Part shown: in pieces, positions 39,325 to 51,722 of the stretch
Layout: every line of letters starts with the position of its first letter
Numbering within the stretch: the stretch's first letter is position 1
Position numbers and translations under genes: made by a program
Assembly: GCF_000732615.1 (NCBI RefSeq)
Contig: NZ_JPGL01000020.1
Location: 124,001 to 188,000 of the forward strand
Reading direction: 5' to 3'
Source of the DNA: Burkholderia paludis
GTDB taxonomy: Bacteria; Pseudomonadota; Gammaproteobacteria; Burkholderiales; Burkholderiaceae
Length of the DNA: 64,000 nt
Notes under the pieces: generated by a model
Told to the model about the DNA's origin: nothing
Databases searched by the model: none
What the model saw: the letters and a program-made list of their open reading frames with translations, nothing else

Positions 39325-41475
39325 ATGCGCACCAAATTAACCGTCAAGAATCCGAAGCCGGCGTCGCCGACCCGCGCCCCTGTCCGCTCCGGCAGCCTCG
39401 TCGCCCGCAAGGCGGTGCGGCCCCCCGCGCCGCCCGCGGGGGACAAGCCGGCCCGCCCGAAGAAGGCGGCTCCGGCCGCCGCCGGCGAACGCACGTTCAA
39501 GCCGCGCGCGGCCACGGGCACCGAGCGCCCGGGCGCGGATCGCGCACCGGCCAAGCGTGCGCCGCGTGACGGCGGTGCCGAACGCGGCACACGCGCGCCT
39601 TATCGCGACAACGCGGCCGGCGAAGGGGCGAAGCGCAGTTTCGGCGACCGTCGCACGTCGTCCGATCGCCCGCCGCGTCGTGATGACGACGCCCGTCCGC
39701 GTCGCACGGGTGGCGAAGGCGGTGCACGTACGCCGTATCGCGACAACGCATCTGGCGAAGGTGCAAAGCGCAGTTTCGGCGACCGCCGCACGTCATCGGA
39801 TCGCCCGCCGCGCCGCGATGACGACGCACGGCCGCGTCGTGCGGGTGGCGAAGGCGGCCCGCGTGCTCCCTATCGCGACAATGCATCCGGCGAAGGTGCA
39901 AAGCGCAGCTTCGGCGACCGCCGCACGTCGTCCGATCGCCCGCCGCGCCGCGATGACGACGCACGTCCGCGTCGCGCGGGTGGTGAAGGCGGCCCGCGTG
40001 CCCCCTATCGCGACAATGCATCCGGCGAAGGCGCGAAGCGCAGCTTCGGCGACCGCCGCACGTCGTCCGATCGCCCGCCGCGTCGTGATGACGACGCACG
40101 GCCGCGTCGTGCGGGTGGTGAAGGCGGCCCGCGTGCTCCCTATCGCGACAATGCATCCGGCGAAGGCGCGAAGCGCAGCTTCAGCGACCGTCGCACGTCG
40201 TCCGATCGCCCGCCGCGTCGTGATGACGACGCACGTCCGCGTGACGACGCACGGCCGCGTCGCGCGGGTGGTGAAGGCGGTGCACGCGCGCCCTATCGTG
40301 ACAACACATCCGGCGAAGGCGCGAAGCGCAGCTTCGGCGACCGTCGCACGTCGTCCGATCGCCCGCCGCGCCGTGATGACGACGCACGGCCGCGTCGCGC
40401 GGGTGGCGAAGGCGGCCCGCGTGCTCCCTATCGCGACAATGCATCCGGCGAAGGCGCGAAGCGCAGCTTCGGCGACCGCCGCACGTCGTCCGATCGCCCG
40501 CCGCGTCGCGATGACGACGCCCGTCCGCGCCGCGCAGGCACCGACGACGGCAAGCGTCCGTCCTACCGCGACAAGGCGACGGGCGAAGGCGCGAAGCGCA
40601 GCTTCGGCGACCGTCCGGCTCGCCCCGCACGCGACGGCGAACGCCGCTCGTTCGGTGCGGTCAAGACCGCGCAACCGGTCAAGCGCGCTGCCGCCGACAT
40701 CGACTACGGCGACGAAGCAGGCCTGATGCGCCTGTCGAAGCGGATGTCCGAACTCGGCATGTGCTCGCGCCGCGAAGCCGACGAATGGATCGAAAAGGGC
40801 TGGGTGCTCGTCGACGGCGAACGCATCGACACGCTCGGCACCAAGGTACGCGCCGACCAGAAGATCGAGATCGACGAGCGCGCGAGCGCCGCGCAGGCCG
40901 CGCAAGTGACGATCCTGCTGCACAAGCCGGTCGGTTATGTATCGGGCCAGGCGGAAGACGGCTACGAGCCCGCGGCCGTGCTGATCACGCGCGCGAACCG
41001 CTGGAGCGGCGACCATTCGCCGCTGCGCTACTCGCCGCAGCACCTGCACGCGCTCGCACCGGCCGGCCGCCTGGACATCGATTCGACCGGCCTGCTCGTG
41101 CTGACGCAGAACGGCGTGATCGCGAAGCAGCTGATCGGCGAGCAGTCGGATATCGACAAGGAGTACCTGGTGCGCGTGCGCTTCGGCGAACGGCTCATCG
41201 ACATCGACCAGCATTTCCCCGCGGAATCGCTCGCGAAGCTGCGCCACGGCCTCGAGCTCGACGGCGTCGCGCTGAAGCCCGCGATGGTGAGCTGGCAGAA
41301 CGGCGAGCAGCTGCGCTTCGTGCTGCGCGAAGGCAAGAAGCGCCAGATCCGCCGCATGTGCGAACTGGTGGGCCTCGACGTGATCGGCCTGAAGCGCATC
41401 CGGATGGGCCGCGTGATGCTCGGCGCACTGCCGCAGGGTCAATGGCGCTATCTGTCGCCCGACGAAACGTTCTGA
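39325..41475 (+). CDS. rluB: Pseudouridine synthase, RsuA/RluB type, with long repeat N-terminus
   Basis: A 716-residue protein. The C-terminal third is a 23S rRNA pseudouridine synthase of the RluB/RsuA group: an S4 domain ('RLSKRMSELGMCSRREADEW', about 472-520) and the catalytic block 'GRLDIDSTGLL' with Asp584. Residues 92-432 are a 45-residue Arg/Asp-rich repeat unit ('PYRDNASGEGAKRSFGDRR' then 'TSSDRPPRRDDDARPRRAGG'), about seven and a half copies, predicted to be disordered. Most RluB proteins are 250-330 residues; long charged extensions do occur in Burkholderia. The extension could help bind RNA; that is inference. Located 16 bases after glnD. Confidence 0.92.
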   Translation: MRTKLTVKNPKPASPTRAPVRSGSLVARKAVRPPAPPAGDKPARPKKAAPAAAGERTFKPRAATGTERPGADRAPAKRAPRDGGAERGTRAPYRDNAAGEGAKRSFGDRRTSSDRPPRRDDDARPRRTGGEGGARTPYRDNASGEGAKRSFGDRRTSSDRPPRRDDDARPRRAGGEGGPRAPYRDNASGEGAKRSFGDRRTSSDRPPRRDDDARPRRAGGEGGPRAPYRDNASGEGAKRSFGDRRTSSDRPPRRDDDARPRRAGGEGGPRAPYRDNASGEGAKRSFSDRRTSSDRPPRRDDDARPRDDARPRRAGGEGGARAPYRDNTSGEGAKRSFGDRRTSSDRPPRRDDDARPRRAGGEGGPRAPYRDNASGEGAKRSFGDRRTSSDRPPRRDDDARPRRAGTDDGKRPSYRDKATGEGAKRSFGDRPARPARDGERRSFGAVKTAQPVKRAAADIDYGDEAGLMRLSKRMSELGMCSRREADEWIEKGWVLVDGERIDTLGTKVRADQKIEIDERASAAQAAQVTILLHKPVGYVSGQAEDGYEPAAVLITRANRWSGDHSPLRYSPQHLHALAPAGRLDIDSTGLLVLTQNGVIAKQLIGEQSDIDKEYLVRVRFGERLIDIDQHFPAESLAKLRHGLELDGVALKPAMVSWQNGEQLRFVLREGKKRQIRRMCELVGLDVIGLKRIRMGRVMLGALPQGQWRYLSPDETF
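39598..40620 (+). repeat. 135-bp tandem repeat inside rluB
   Basis: Unit starts at 39598, 39733, 39868, 40003, 40138, 40291, 40426 and 40561. Seven full units and one partial, diverged unit. All are 135 bp apart except unit 5, which is 153 bp because of an 18-bp internal duplication encoding DDARPR. Units 2-7 are nearly identical at the DNA level, including synonymous sites, which points to recent expansion or homogenisation. Confidence 0.95.
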
Positions 41476-41507
41476 CCGCGGGCGCACCACACGTGCGCCA
41501 TGCAATG

Positions 41508-41533
41508 AAAAAGCCCGCGCGAGCGGGCTTTTT
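41508..41533. terminator. Intrinsic terminator, rluB / def
   Basis: AAAAAGCCCGC, loop GCGA, GCGGGCTTTTT, an 11-bp stem with T-tracts on both strands. It separates the convergent rluB and def genes. Confidence 0.9.
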
Positions 41534-41565
41534 CTTGTCTGCGAGGAGCCGGGAAAGCCGGCGGA

Positions 41566-44219
<2,654 letters not shown>

Positions 44220-44335
44220 TTTGACGCCGCCGCGGGGCGCGCAATGCACGCCGGATGCGCGTGCCGCCACGCACATGAACGCATCCGCCACTACGGCGGA
44301 CGGCGGCGCCGCGGCCCGCCGCCCGCGCGGACGCG

Positions 44336-45607
44336 TTACTGGCTGAAGAGGCGCCGCGTGACCGGCGAACCGGCCGGAATGCCGGCCTCCTCCAGCTTCG
44401 CGTACAACTTCATCAACTGCTGCTCGATCGCCAGCAGCGTCGACTCCGGCAGCGGCCGGCGCGAATCGTCGACGACCCGCGCGCCGATCCGCTCGGACAG
44501 CGATTTCGCGTAATCGCACATCAGCCGGAACGGCAGGATGTCCTCTTCGGCAACCGGCACGTCGAGCACCAGCGTGATCATGTTGCCCCCCTTGTACGTG
44601 AGGTCGTCACGCAGGAAGTTCGTATCGCCGAACTGCAGCATGAACACCGGGTTCTGCTTCGCGTCGAGCTTCACGAAACGCGTGCCGTCGCGCGACAGCA
44701 GCAGCCCGTCCTGCGACGCGACCGCCTGCACGTAGTTGGCCGACCACGGCGCACCGTCCGACATCACGTTGATCGACAGTTGCGCGTCGCACTGCGCGGC
44801 AAACGCGTCGAGCTCGCGCGCCATCGCCACCGTTTCCATCATGTCCGGGAATTCCGGCGCGCCGTCGATCGCATCGGCGAACTGGTGGACGCCCGTCACG
44901 AATTCGGAGAACTCGAGTTCGTTCAGCGCGCCGCTGCGGTTCGCGAGCTGCGCGGCCGCGCGCAGTTCCTCGTAGCGCACGCCGTTCTGCAGCAGCTCCC
45001 ACTGGCCGCCTTCCGGCTTGCCCTCGATGTGCACGGGCTTGCTGCCCGCGCGGCGCAGCCGCTGCGCGGCGGGCAGGATCTTGTCGCCCGGCAGCGGCCC
45101 GGCGAGACGGATCGGCACGATGCAGTCGATCCGGCGATCGACGATCGCGGGCGGCGCCGACGAGATCGTAGTCGCGGCCGGCAGCACCGGTTCGGCCGGC
45201 TCGGCCGCTTCATGCACGGCAACCGGCGCGGCTTCCTCGCCGGCGGCCGATTCGCCCGCCTCGGACGGCAAGTCGGCGCCGGTTGCTTCGGCCTGCAGAT
45301 CGGCCGGCGTATCGGCCGGTGCCGCGCCACCGAACGTCGGCTCGACCCGCGCCGCCTCGACCGGCGCGGCCGACGTGGCCGCCGCGGCGACCGGCGCTGC
45401 TGGCTCGCGCCGCACCGGCTGACGGACCGGTTCGATGAACGGCAGCTCGTCGTCCCGCTCCGGGCGGCTCATCGCCTCGGCCGCTTCCTCCGGCATCGGG
45501 CGCGGCATCCTGCGCCGCACCTTGGCGCCCTGCCACGCGTTGTAGACCACGACGCCGCCTACCACGACGGCGCCCGCGCCGATCAAACCGAGTGTCAACT
45601 CGTCCAT
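44336..45607 (-). CDS. zipA: ZipA-like cell division protein
   Basis: A 423-residue protein with the ZipA architecture: one N-terminal membrane segment ('LGLIGAGAVVVGGVVVYNAW'), a basic stretch, an Ala/Pro/Glu-rich linker (about 55-160), and a C-terminal FtsZ-binding domain ('ITLVLDVPVAEEDILPFRLM', 'MCDYAKSLSERIGARVVDDS'). It would tether FtsZ to the membrane. The FtsZ-binding domain is diverged from the E. coli one. The start at 45607 gives 'MDELTLGLIGAG'. It lies 85 bases after smc. Confidence 0.85.
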   Translation of the reverse strand: MDELTLGLIGAGAVVVGGVVVYNAWQGAKVRRRMPRPMPEEAAEAMSRPERDDELPFIEPVRQPVRREPAAPVAAAATSAAPVEAARVEPTFGGAAPADTPADLQAEATGADLPSEAGESAAGEEAAPVAVHEAAEPAEPVLPAATTISSAPPAIVDRRIDCIVPIRLAGPLPGDKILPAAQRLRRAGSKPVHIEGKPEGGQWELLQNGVRYEELRAAAQLANRSGALNELEFSEFVTGVHQFADAIDGAPEFPDMMETVAMARELDAFAAQCDAQLSINVMSDGAPWSANYVQAVASQDGLLLSRDGTRFVKLDAKQNPVFMLQFGDTNFLRDDLTYKGGNMITLVLDVPVAEEDILPFRLMCDYAKSLSERIGARVVDDSRRPLPESTLLAIEQQLMKLYAKLEEAGIPAGSPVTRRLFSQ

Positions 45608-45692
45608 GCACGCTCCATCAGCAATTCTTGTTCGTCGGACCCGCGAACGGGCGCCCATGCGCCGCGCGAACGCGGTCCGGTTTCGTCAAACG

Positions 45693-48600
45693 TCAATTCT
45701 GGGCAAAACCCGCGGCGGTTTCCATGTCCACCGCGACGATCCGCGACACGCCCTGCTCCTGCATCGTCACGCCGATCAGTTGCTGCGCCATTTCCATCGC
45801 GATCTTGTTGTGCGAGATGAACAGGAACTGCGTCTTGTCGGACATCGCGCGCACGAGATTCGCGAAACGCTCGGTGTTCGCGTCGTCGAGCGGCGCGTCG
45901 ACCTCGTCGAGCAGACAGAACGGCGCGGGATTCAGCTGGAACATCGCGAACACCAGCGCGGTCGCGGTCAGCGCTTTTTCGCCGCCGGACAGCAGGTGGA
46001 TCGTCGCGTTCTTCTTGCCCGGCGGCTGCGCCATCACCTGCACGCCGGCGTCGAGGATCTCGTCGCCCGTCATGATCAGCTTCGCCTGGCCCCCGCCGAA
46101 CAGGCGCGGGAACAGGTCGCTGAAGTGGCGGTTGACTTCGTCGAAGGTGCCCTGCAGCAGCGTGCGGGTTTCCTGGTCGATCTTGTGGATCGCGTCCTCG
46201 AGCGTCGTGATCGCGTCGATCAGGTCGGCCGACTGCGCGTCGAGGAACACCTTGCGCTCGCTCGCGGCCTTCAGCTCGTCGAGCGCGGCCATGTTCACCG
46301 GGCCGAGCGCATTGATCGCGTTGTTCAGCCGCGTGACCTCACCCTGCAGGTACGACGGCTTCAGGTCCGGCGTCAGCTTCGCGGACAACGCGGCCTCGTC
46401 GACCTCGGCCGCCGCGAGCTGCTCGGCGAATTGCTCGACGGACAGGCGCGCGGCCTGCTCCTTCAACTGCAATTCGGTGATGCGGTCGCGCAGCGGCTGC
46501 AGCGAGCGCTCGGCGACGAGCCGCTGCTCGTCCGACGCACGCAGCTTCGCGGTCAGGTCGTCCAGCTCGATCCGCGCGGCCTGCAGCGCCTCTTCCTTCA
46601 CCGCACGCACCTCGAGGGCGTCCTGCAGGCCCGTGTGCGCGGTCTGCTCGTTGATCGTCTCGAGTTCGGCGCGCGCGTCTTCCAGCGACGCGGCAACGCG
46701 CTCGCTCTGCTCGTGCGCGACCTGGATGCTGCGCTTGAGTTCGTCGATCCGGGTTACCGCATTGCGCGCGGCGAAGCGCGCGTCGTTCGCGCCGCGTTCC
46801 AGGTCGCGCGCTTCCTGGCGCGCCTGCGTCAGCGACTCGTCGAGCGATTCGAACGCGAGCTGGTTGTCCTCGAAACGCGCCTGCAGTTCCGCGAGCTCGC
46901 CGTCGAAACGCTCGAAATTCGCTTCCGACTCCGCACGCAGCGCGCGCTGTTCCTCGATCTGCGCGCCGATTTCCTCGAGTTCCTCGCGGATCTGCGTGCT
47001 GCGCTGCGTGTAACGTTCGTGCGCCTGCGCGAGCTTCAGTACGTCCATCTGCAGCGCGTGCACGCGCTGCGTCGCGCGCTCGGCCTGCGCTCGCACGTCG
47101 CCGAGCGCCTGCGTGGCCTGCGTGTGCGCGGCTTCCGCGCGCACGGCGGCCGTACGCGCCTCGTCGGCGAGCAGCGCCTGTGCACGCACCTGGCGCGTGA
47201 GGTTTTCGATTTCCTGCTGGCGGGCCAGCATCCCGGCCTGCTCCGAATCGGCCGCGTAAAGCTGCACGCCGACCCGCGTGACGATATGGCCGGCCTTGAC
47301 GACGAACGCGCCGCCTGCCGGCAGCTGCGCGCGCGTCGCGAGCGCCTGCGCGATGTCGTCGGCGACATACACGCTGCCGAGCCAGTCGTTCAGCACCGCG
47401 CGGATGCCCGCGTCGTCGATGCGCACGAGCGACAGCACCGGACGCAACCCGGCCACCGCGGCAGGCGGTTCGCCGGCCGCGGGCGGTGCGTAGAACGCGA
47501 GCTTCGCGGGCGGCGCGTCGGTCGCGAACGCCTTCACCCAGTCGAGATTCGACACCTCGAGCGCGGCCAGGCGCTCGCGCAGCACGGCCTCGAGCGCCGC
47601 TTCCCAGCCCGGCTCGACGTGCAGTTTCTTCCACAGACGCGGCAGCGCGCCGAGCTCGTGCTTGTCGAGCCACGGCTGCACCTTGCCTTCCGTCTGCACG
47701 TTTTCCTGCAGCTGCTTCAGTGCGGCAAGACGCGCCTCGAGCTGGTGGATCTGCGCGGCTTCGGCCTGCACGCGATCCTGCGCGGCGCGGCGCTCGCCGT
47801 CGAGCCGCGGCACCGTTTCCTGCGCGTCGGCAAGGCGCGCCTGCGCTTCGGCGAGGATCTCTTCCTGCTCGGCGAGCTGCATGCGCAACTCCTCGAGCTG
47901 CGCTTCGTCCGGCGCATCGAGCCCGCCCGCCTCGCTCTTCAGGCGCTCATGGCGCTGCTGAAGCTGCTGGAGCTGCTGGTCGGCGTTGCGCTGGTGCGCG
48001 GCTTCGAGCTTCAGCGACTGTTCGGTCTGCGCGATCCGCGCGCGCTCGTCGTTGAGCTGCGCCTGCGCGTCGCGCCACTTCGCTTCGAGCGCCGGCAGCG
48101 CGTCATGCTTCGCGGCCGCGTTGTCCTCGGCGAGCGCGGCCTTCTCGTCGGCCATCGCGCGCGCCTCTTCGGCTTCCTCGAGCTCGTCCTGCGCCTTCTC
48201 GGCCTGCGCGCGCCACTGCTCGCGCTGCGCGTTCAATGCGGCGATCTGCGCCTGTACGCGATTGCGCGACTCGACGATGAACTTGATCTCGGCTTCGAGG
48301 CGGCTCACTTCGGCATTCGCCTCGTAGAGCGAACCCTGCGCGCCCTGCATCGCGTCGCTCGCCGCGTAATGCGCGACGCGCAGCGTCTCGAGCTGCGCCT
48401 CGACCTCGCGCAGCTTTGCCGTCTGCGCCTCGAGGTCGATCTGCGCCTGCTCGATCGCGCGCTGCTGCTTCTGCTGCTCGCCGGCGGCCTCGTTCTTGCG
48501 CAGCAGCCACAGCAGGCGCTGCTTCTCCTCGCCGTCGGCGACGAGTTCCTTGTAGCGGGTCGCGACGACAGCCTGCCCCTCGAGCTTCTCGAGGTTCGCG

Positions 48601-49205
48601 GCGAGTTCGCGGACGATGTCCTCGACGCGCGTCAGGTTCTCGCGCGTGTCGTGCAGGCGGTTCTCGGTTTCGCGGCGGCGTTCCTTGTACTTCGACACGC
48701 CTGCGGCTTCCTCGAGGAACACGCGCAGCTCTTCCGGCTTCGCCTCGATGATCCGCGCGATCATGCCCTGCCCGATGATCGCGTACGCGCGCGGCCCGAG
48801 GCCCGTGCCGAGGAAGATGTCCTGGATGTCGCGGCGGCGCGCCGGCAGGTTGTTGATGTAGTAGCTCGACGTGCCGTCGCGCGTGAGCACGCGCTTCACG
48901 GCAATCTCGCCGTACTGGCCCCACTGGCCGGCCGCGCGGCCGTCGGAGTTGTCGAAGATCAGTTCGACGCTGGCCCGGCTGCCGGGCTTGCGGGCGGTCG
49001 AGCCGTTGAAGATCACGTCCTGCATCGATTCGCCGCGCAGCTCGGATGCGCGCGACTCGCCGAGCACCCAGCGCACGGCGTCGATGATGTTGGACTTGCC
49101 GCACCCGTTCGGGCCCACCACGCCGACAAGCTGGCCCGGAACCTGGAAATGCGTGGGATCGACAAAGGATTTGAAGCCAGCGAGTTTGATCGAGCTCAGA
49201 CGCAC
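45693..49205 (-). CDS. smc: Chromosome segregation protein SMC
   Basis: A 1170-residue SMC ATPase. The Walker A 'GPNGCGKSN' is at residues 31-39; two long coiled coils flank a hinge around 510-660; and the C-terminal head holds the signature 'LLSGGEKALTATALVFAMF' and Walker B 'CLLDEVDAPLDDAN'. It condenses and segregates the chromosome with ScpA/ScpB. The start is GTG at 49205, giving the family start 'MRLSSIKLAGFKSFVDP'; extensions upstream are not conserved. Confidence 0.96.
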   Translation of the reverse strand: MRLSSIKLAGFKSFVDPTHFQVPGQLVGVVGPNGCGKSNIIDAVRWVLGESRASELRGESMQDVIFNGSTARKPGSRASVELIFDNSDGRAAGQWGQYGEIAVKRVLTRDGTSSYYINNLPARRRDIQDIFLGTGLGPRAYAIIGQGMIARIIEAKPEELRVFLEEAAGVSKYKERRRETENRLHDTRENLTRVEDIVRELAANLEKLEGQAVVATRYKELVADGEEKQRLLWLLRKNEAAGEQQKQQRAIEQAQIDLEAQTAKLREVEAQLETLRVAHYAASDAMQGAQGSLYEANAEVSRLEAEIKFIVESRNRVQAQIAALNAQREQWRAQAEKAQDELEEAEEARAMADEKAALAEDNAAAKHDALPALEAKWRDAQAQLNDERARIAQTEQSLKLEAAHQRNADQQLQQLQQRHERLKSEAGGLDAPDEAQLEELRMQLAEQEEILAEAQARLADAQETVPRLDGERRAAQDRVQAEAAQIHQLEARLAALKQLQENVQTEGKVQPWLDKHELGALPRLWKKLHVEPGWEAALEAVLRERLAALEVSNLDWVKAFATDAPPAKLAFYAPPAAGEPPAAVAGLRPVLSLVRIDDAGIRAVLNDWLGSVYVADDIAQALATRAQLPAGGAFVVKAGHIVTRVGVQLYAADSEQAGMLARQQEIENLTRQVRAQALLADEARTAAVRAEAAHTQATQALGDVRAQAERATQRVHALQMDVLKLAQAHERYTQRSTQIREELEEIGAQIEEQRALRAESEANFERFDGELAELQARFEDNQLAFESLDESLTQARQEARDLERGANDARFAARNAVTRIDELKRSIQVAHEQSERVAASLEDARAELETINEQTAHTGLQDALEVRAVKEEALQAARIELDDLTAKLRASDEQRLVAERSLQPLRDRITELQLKEQAARLSVEQFAEQLAAAEVDEAALSAKLTPDLKPSYLQGEVTRLNNAINALGPVNMAALDELKAASERKVFLDAQSADLIDAITTLEDAIHKIDQETRTLLQGTFDEVNRHFSDLFPRLFGGGQAKLIMTGDEILDAGVQVMAQPPGKKNATIHLLSGGEKALTATALVFAMFQLNPAPFCLLDEVDAPLDDANTERFANLVRAMSDKTQFLFISHNKIAMEMAQQLIGVTMQEQGVSRIVAVDMETAAGFAQN

Positions 49206-49295
49206 GGCGGTATCGGATGTGAAGAAGGTGTGAAACGGACGGAGCCGCACGGCGCAAGGCCGGACGGCCCATGCGCGCGACGCGCCCCGGAATTC

Positions 49296-49331
49296 AAAAA
49301 CGGGGCCGCGCGCATACAGCGTTGGGCCCCG
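49296..49331 (-). terminator. Intrinsic terminator of the EamA gene
   Basis: On the minus strand CGGGGCC (rc of fwd 49325-49331) pairs with GGCCCCG, followed by TTTTTG. The loop is about 17 bases. It separates the transporter gene from smc. Confidence 0.65.
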
Positions 49332-49344
49332 CAAACGGCTTCCA

Positions 49345-50286
49345 TCATACCATCGCGCGTGCGTCGTCCCGACCGTCGCCGGGTTTGTCCGATGCCGGCG
49401 CAGTGCGATGGACCCGGCTCGACAGCAGCGTCGCCAGCACGATGCATGCACCGCCGGCCCACTCGCGCGCGGTCGGCAGCTCGTTCGCGAACACCCATGC
49501 CGACAGCGCGGTGATCACGATCTCGAACAGCATGATGATCGACGCACGGTTCGCCGGCACCCGCGCGAGCCCGTATTGCACGAGCAGGTTGTTCGACGCC
49601 ATCGTCACGCCGATCGCGGCGATGATCAGCGCGGCGACGCCGAGCTGGCCGCCCGCCGGCACGGCGGGCCAGCCCTCGAACAGCGACGCGATCGCACCGA
49701 ACACCGCCGCGCCGCCGAACAGCGTCGCGGTGCGCATCTCCGCGCGCATCTCCGGCAGCTCGCGGCTCGCCTTGATCACGAGCACGTTGCTCATCGCGAA
49801 GCTCAGCCCGGCGGCGAGGCCGGCCCATTCGGCCGGGCTGGCCGGCAGCGGCAGGCCGAGCTGCGGCGACCACAGCATCAGCATCGCGCCGCCGATCGAC
49901 AGCGCGGCAAGGCCGGCGCCGGCCCAGGTGAGCCGCTCGCGCAGCAGGAAGTGCGCGTAGATCGCGGTCCACGCCGGGGTCAGGTAGAACAGCAGCATCA
50001 CGCGCAGCACCTCGCCGTGGATCGTGCCCCATACGAACCCGAGGTTCGTCACGCCGGCCGTCACCGCGATGCCGGGCAGCACCCAGTGCCAGCGCAGCGT
50101 CGCGATCGTGCGGTGCCGCGCGACGACCACGAACAGGAACGCGACGAGGCTCGTCAGCGCGCTCGCCAGCGTGCCCGTCAGGCCGAGCGACGCGAGGATC
50201 CGCAACGGATACCAGATCAGGCCCCATACCGATGCGCCGATCAGGATGGCCAGCGTCGGCAGACTGCCGCGTACCGCGTTATTCAT
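49345..50286 (-). CDS. EamA-family (DMT) transporter
   Basis: A 313-residue membrane protein with about ten hydrophobic segments in two EamA repeats ('AILIGASVWGLIWYPLRIL', 'IIMLFEIVITALSAWVFANE'). The motif 'WGLIWYPLR' in the first segment is common in a DMT subgroup of unknown substrate. Not closely similar to the other EamA gene at 11925. The ATG at 50286 gives 'MNNAVRGSLPTLAILIG'; an in-frame extension of 20 residues to 50346 seems unsupported. Divergent from dapC. Confidence 0.82.
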   Translation of the reverse strand: MNNAVRGSLPTLAILIGASVWGLIWYPLRILASLGLTGTLASALTSLVAFLFVVVARHRTIATLRWHWVLPGIAVTAGVTNLGFVWGTIHGEVLRVMLLFYLTPAWTAIYAHFLLRERLTWAGAGLAALSIGGAMLMLWSPQLGLPLPASPAEWAGLAAGLSFAMSNVLVIKASRELPEMRAEMRTATLFGGAAVFGAIASLFEGWPAVPAGGQLGVAALIIAAIGVTMASNNLLVQYGLARVPANRASIIMLFEIVITALSAWVFANELPTAREWAGGACIVLATLLSSRVHRTAPASDKPGDGRDDARAMV

Positions 50287-50356
50287 TTGATTCGATACCT
50301 TTTGTTCGACCGGCCCGGCCGCCGTTCCGGCGGGCCGCGACCACATTCCGTCACGC

Positions 50357-50362
50357 TATAAT
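50357..50362 (+). promoter_or_regulatory. -10 box upstream of dapC
   Basis: A perfect TATAAT 83 bases before the dapC start. The -35 region is GC-rich and shows no consensus match. Confidence 0.5.
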
Positions 50363-50445
50363 CATTCGTTGCGACCCGCGCGCCGTCGGCGCCCGTTCGC
50401 AGCCGTGCGGCGCGCCTGCCGCTTCTTTCGCTCCAACCGGCCGCG

Positions 50446-51678
50446 ATGGCCGCTTCGCCCGTGAACCCTCGACTCGACTCGCTCCAGCCCTATCCCTTCG
50501 AAAAGCTGCGCGCCCTGTTCAAGGACGTGACGCCGTCCGGCGCCCTCAAACCGATCAGCTTCGGCATCGGCGAGCCCAAGCACGCGACTCCGGCGCTGAT
50601 CCGCGACGCCGTGGTGGCCTCGCTCGACGGGCTCGCGTCGTACCCGGCCACCGCCGGCTCGGACGCGCTGCGCACGTCGATCGCGCACTGGCTGGAGCGC
50701 CGCTACGGGCTGCCCGCGATCGATCCGGCCACGCAGGTGCTGCCCGTGTCGGGGTCGCGCGAAGCGCTGTTCTCGCTCGCCCAGACCGTCATCGACGCCC
50801 GTCCGTCCGAACGGGGCGAGAAGGCGATCGTACTCTGTCCGAATCCTTTCTATCAAATTTACGAAGGCGCGGCACTGCTGGCCGGTGCCGAACCCTATTT
50901 CGCGAACAGCGACCCGGCCCGCAACTTCGCGTGCGACTACGCGGCCGTGCCCGACGACGTGTGGGCCCGCACGCAGCTGCTGTACGTGTGCTCGCCCGGC
51001 AACCCGACCGGCGCCGTGCTGACGCTCGACGACTGGCGCGAGCTGTTCGCGCTGTCCGACCGGCACGGTTTCGTGATCGCGTCCGACGAGTGCTATTCGG
51101 AAATCTACTTCGACGAGGCGGCGCCGCCGCTCGGCGGCCTCGAGGCCGCGCATCGCCTCGGCCGCGGCTTCGAGCGTCTCGTGATGCTGTCGAGCCTGTC
51201 GAAGCGCTCGAACGTCCCGGGCATGCGCTCCGGCTTCGTCGCCGGCGACGCCGCGCTGCTGAAGCAATTCCTGCTGTACCGCACGTACCACGGCGCGGCG
51301 CTGTCGCCGGTCTGGCAGCACGCGAGCATCGCCGCGTGGAACGACGAGGCACACGTGCGCGAGAACCGCGCGCTGTACCTGCAGAAGTTCAGCACGGTCA
51401 CGCCGATGCTCGCCGACGTGCTCGACGTGAAACTGCCCGACGCTGCGTTCTACCTGTGGGCGAACGTGTCCCGCACCGGGCTGTCGGACACCGAGTTCGC
51501 CCGCCGCCTGTACGCCGACTATAATGTGACGGTTCTGCCCGGTTCCTATCTGGCGCGCGATGCGCACGGTACGAATCCGGGCCGCGATTTCATCCGGATC
51601 GCGCTCGTCGCGGGCACCCCCGAATGCGTCGAGGGCGCGCAACGCATCGTCGATTTCTGCCGGGCTCTCGCGCGGTAA
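50446..51678 (+). CDS. dapC: N-succinyldiaminopimelate aminotransferase
   Basis: A 410-residue fold-type I PLP aminotransferase of the succinylase branch of lysine and diaminopimelate synthesis. The PLP lysine is Lys253 in '[15 protein letters not shown]'. '[10 protein letters not shown]' and '[10 protein letters not shown]' are aminotransferase hallmarks. Assignment to DapC rather than another class I aminotransferase rests on the adjacent dapD and dapE. The start could also be GTG at 50461, giving '[16 protein letters not shown]'; neither has a good ribosome-binding site. Confidence 0.92.
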   Translation: MAASPVNPRLDSLQPYPFEKLRALFKDVTPSGALKPISFGIGEPKHATPALIRDAVVASLDGLASYPATAGSDALRTSIAHWLERRYGLPAIDPATQVLPVSGSREALFSLAQTVIDARPSERGEKAIVLCPNPFYQIYEGAALLAGAEPYFANSDPARNFACDYAAVPDDVWARTQLLYVCSPGNPTGAVLTLDDWRELFALSDRHGFVIASDECYSEIYFDEAAPPLGGLEAAHRLGRGFERLVMLSSLSKRSNVPGMRSGFVAGDAALLKQFLLYRTYHGAALSPVWQHASIAAWNDEAHVRENRALYLQKFSTVTPMLADVLDVKLPDAAFYLWANVSRTGLSDTEFARRLYADYNVTVLPGSYLARDAHGTNPGRDFIRIALVAGTPECVEGAQRIVDFCRALAR

Positions 51679-51722
51679 TCGTCCAATCCGATCAATTCCA
51701 TCCATCTCCTGCGAAAACGAAC

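Noticed and set aside
45606-49514. 1302-codon plus-strand frame antisense to smc
   Set aside because: The minus-strand frame is an unmistakable SMC ATPase; high GC codon use keeps the complementary frame free of stops.
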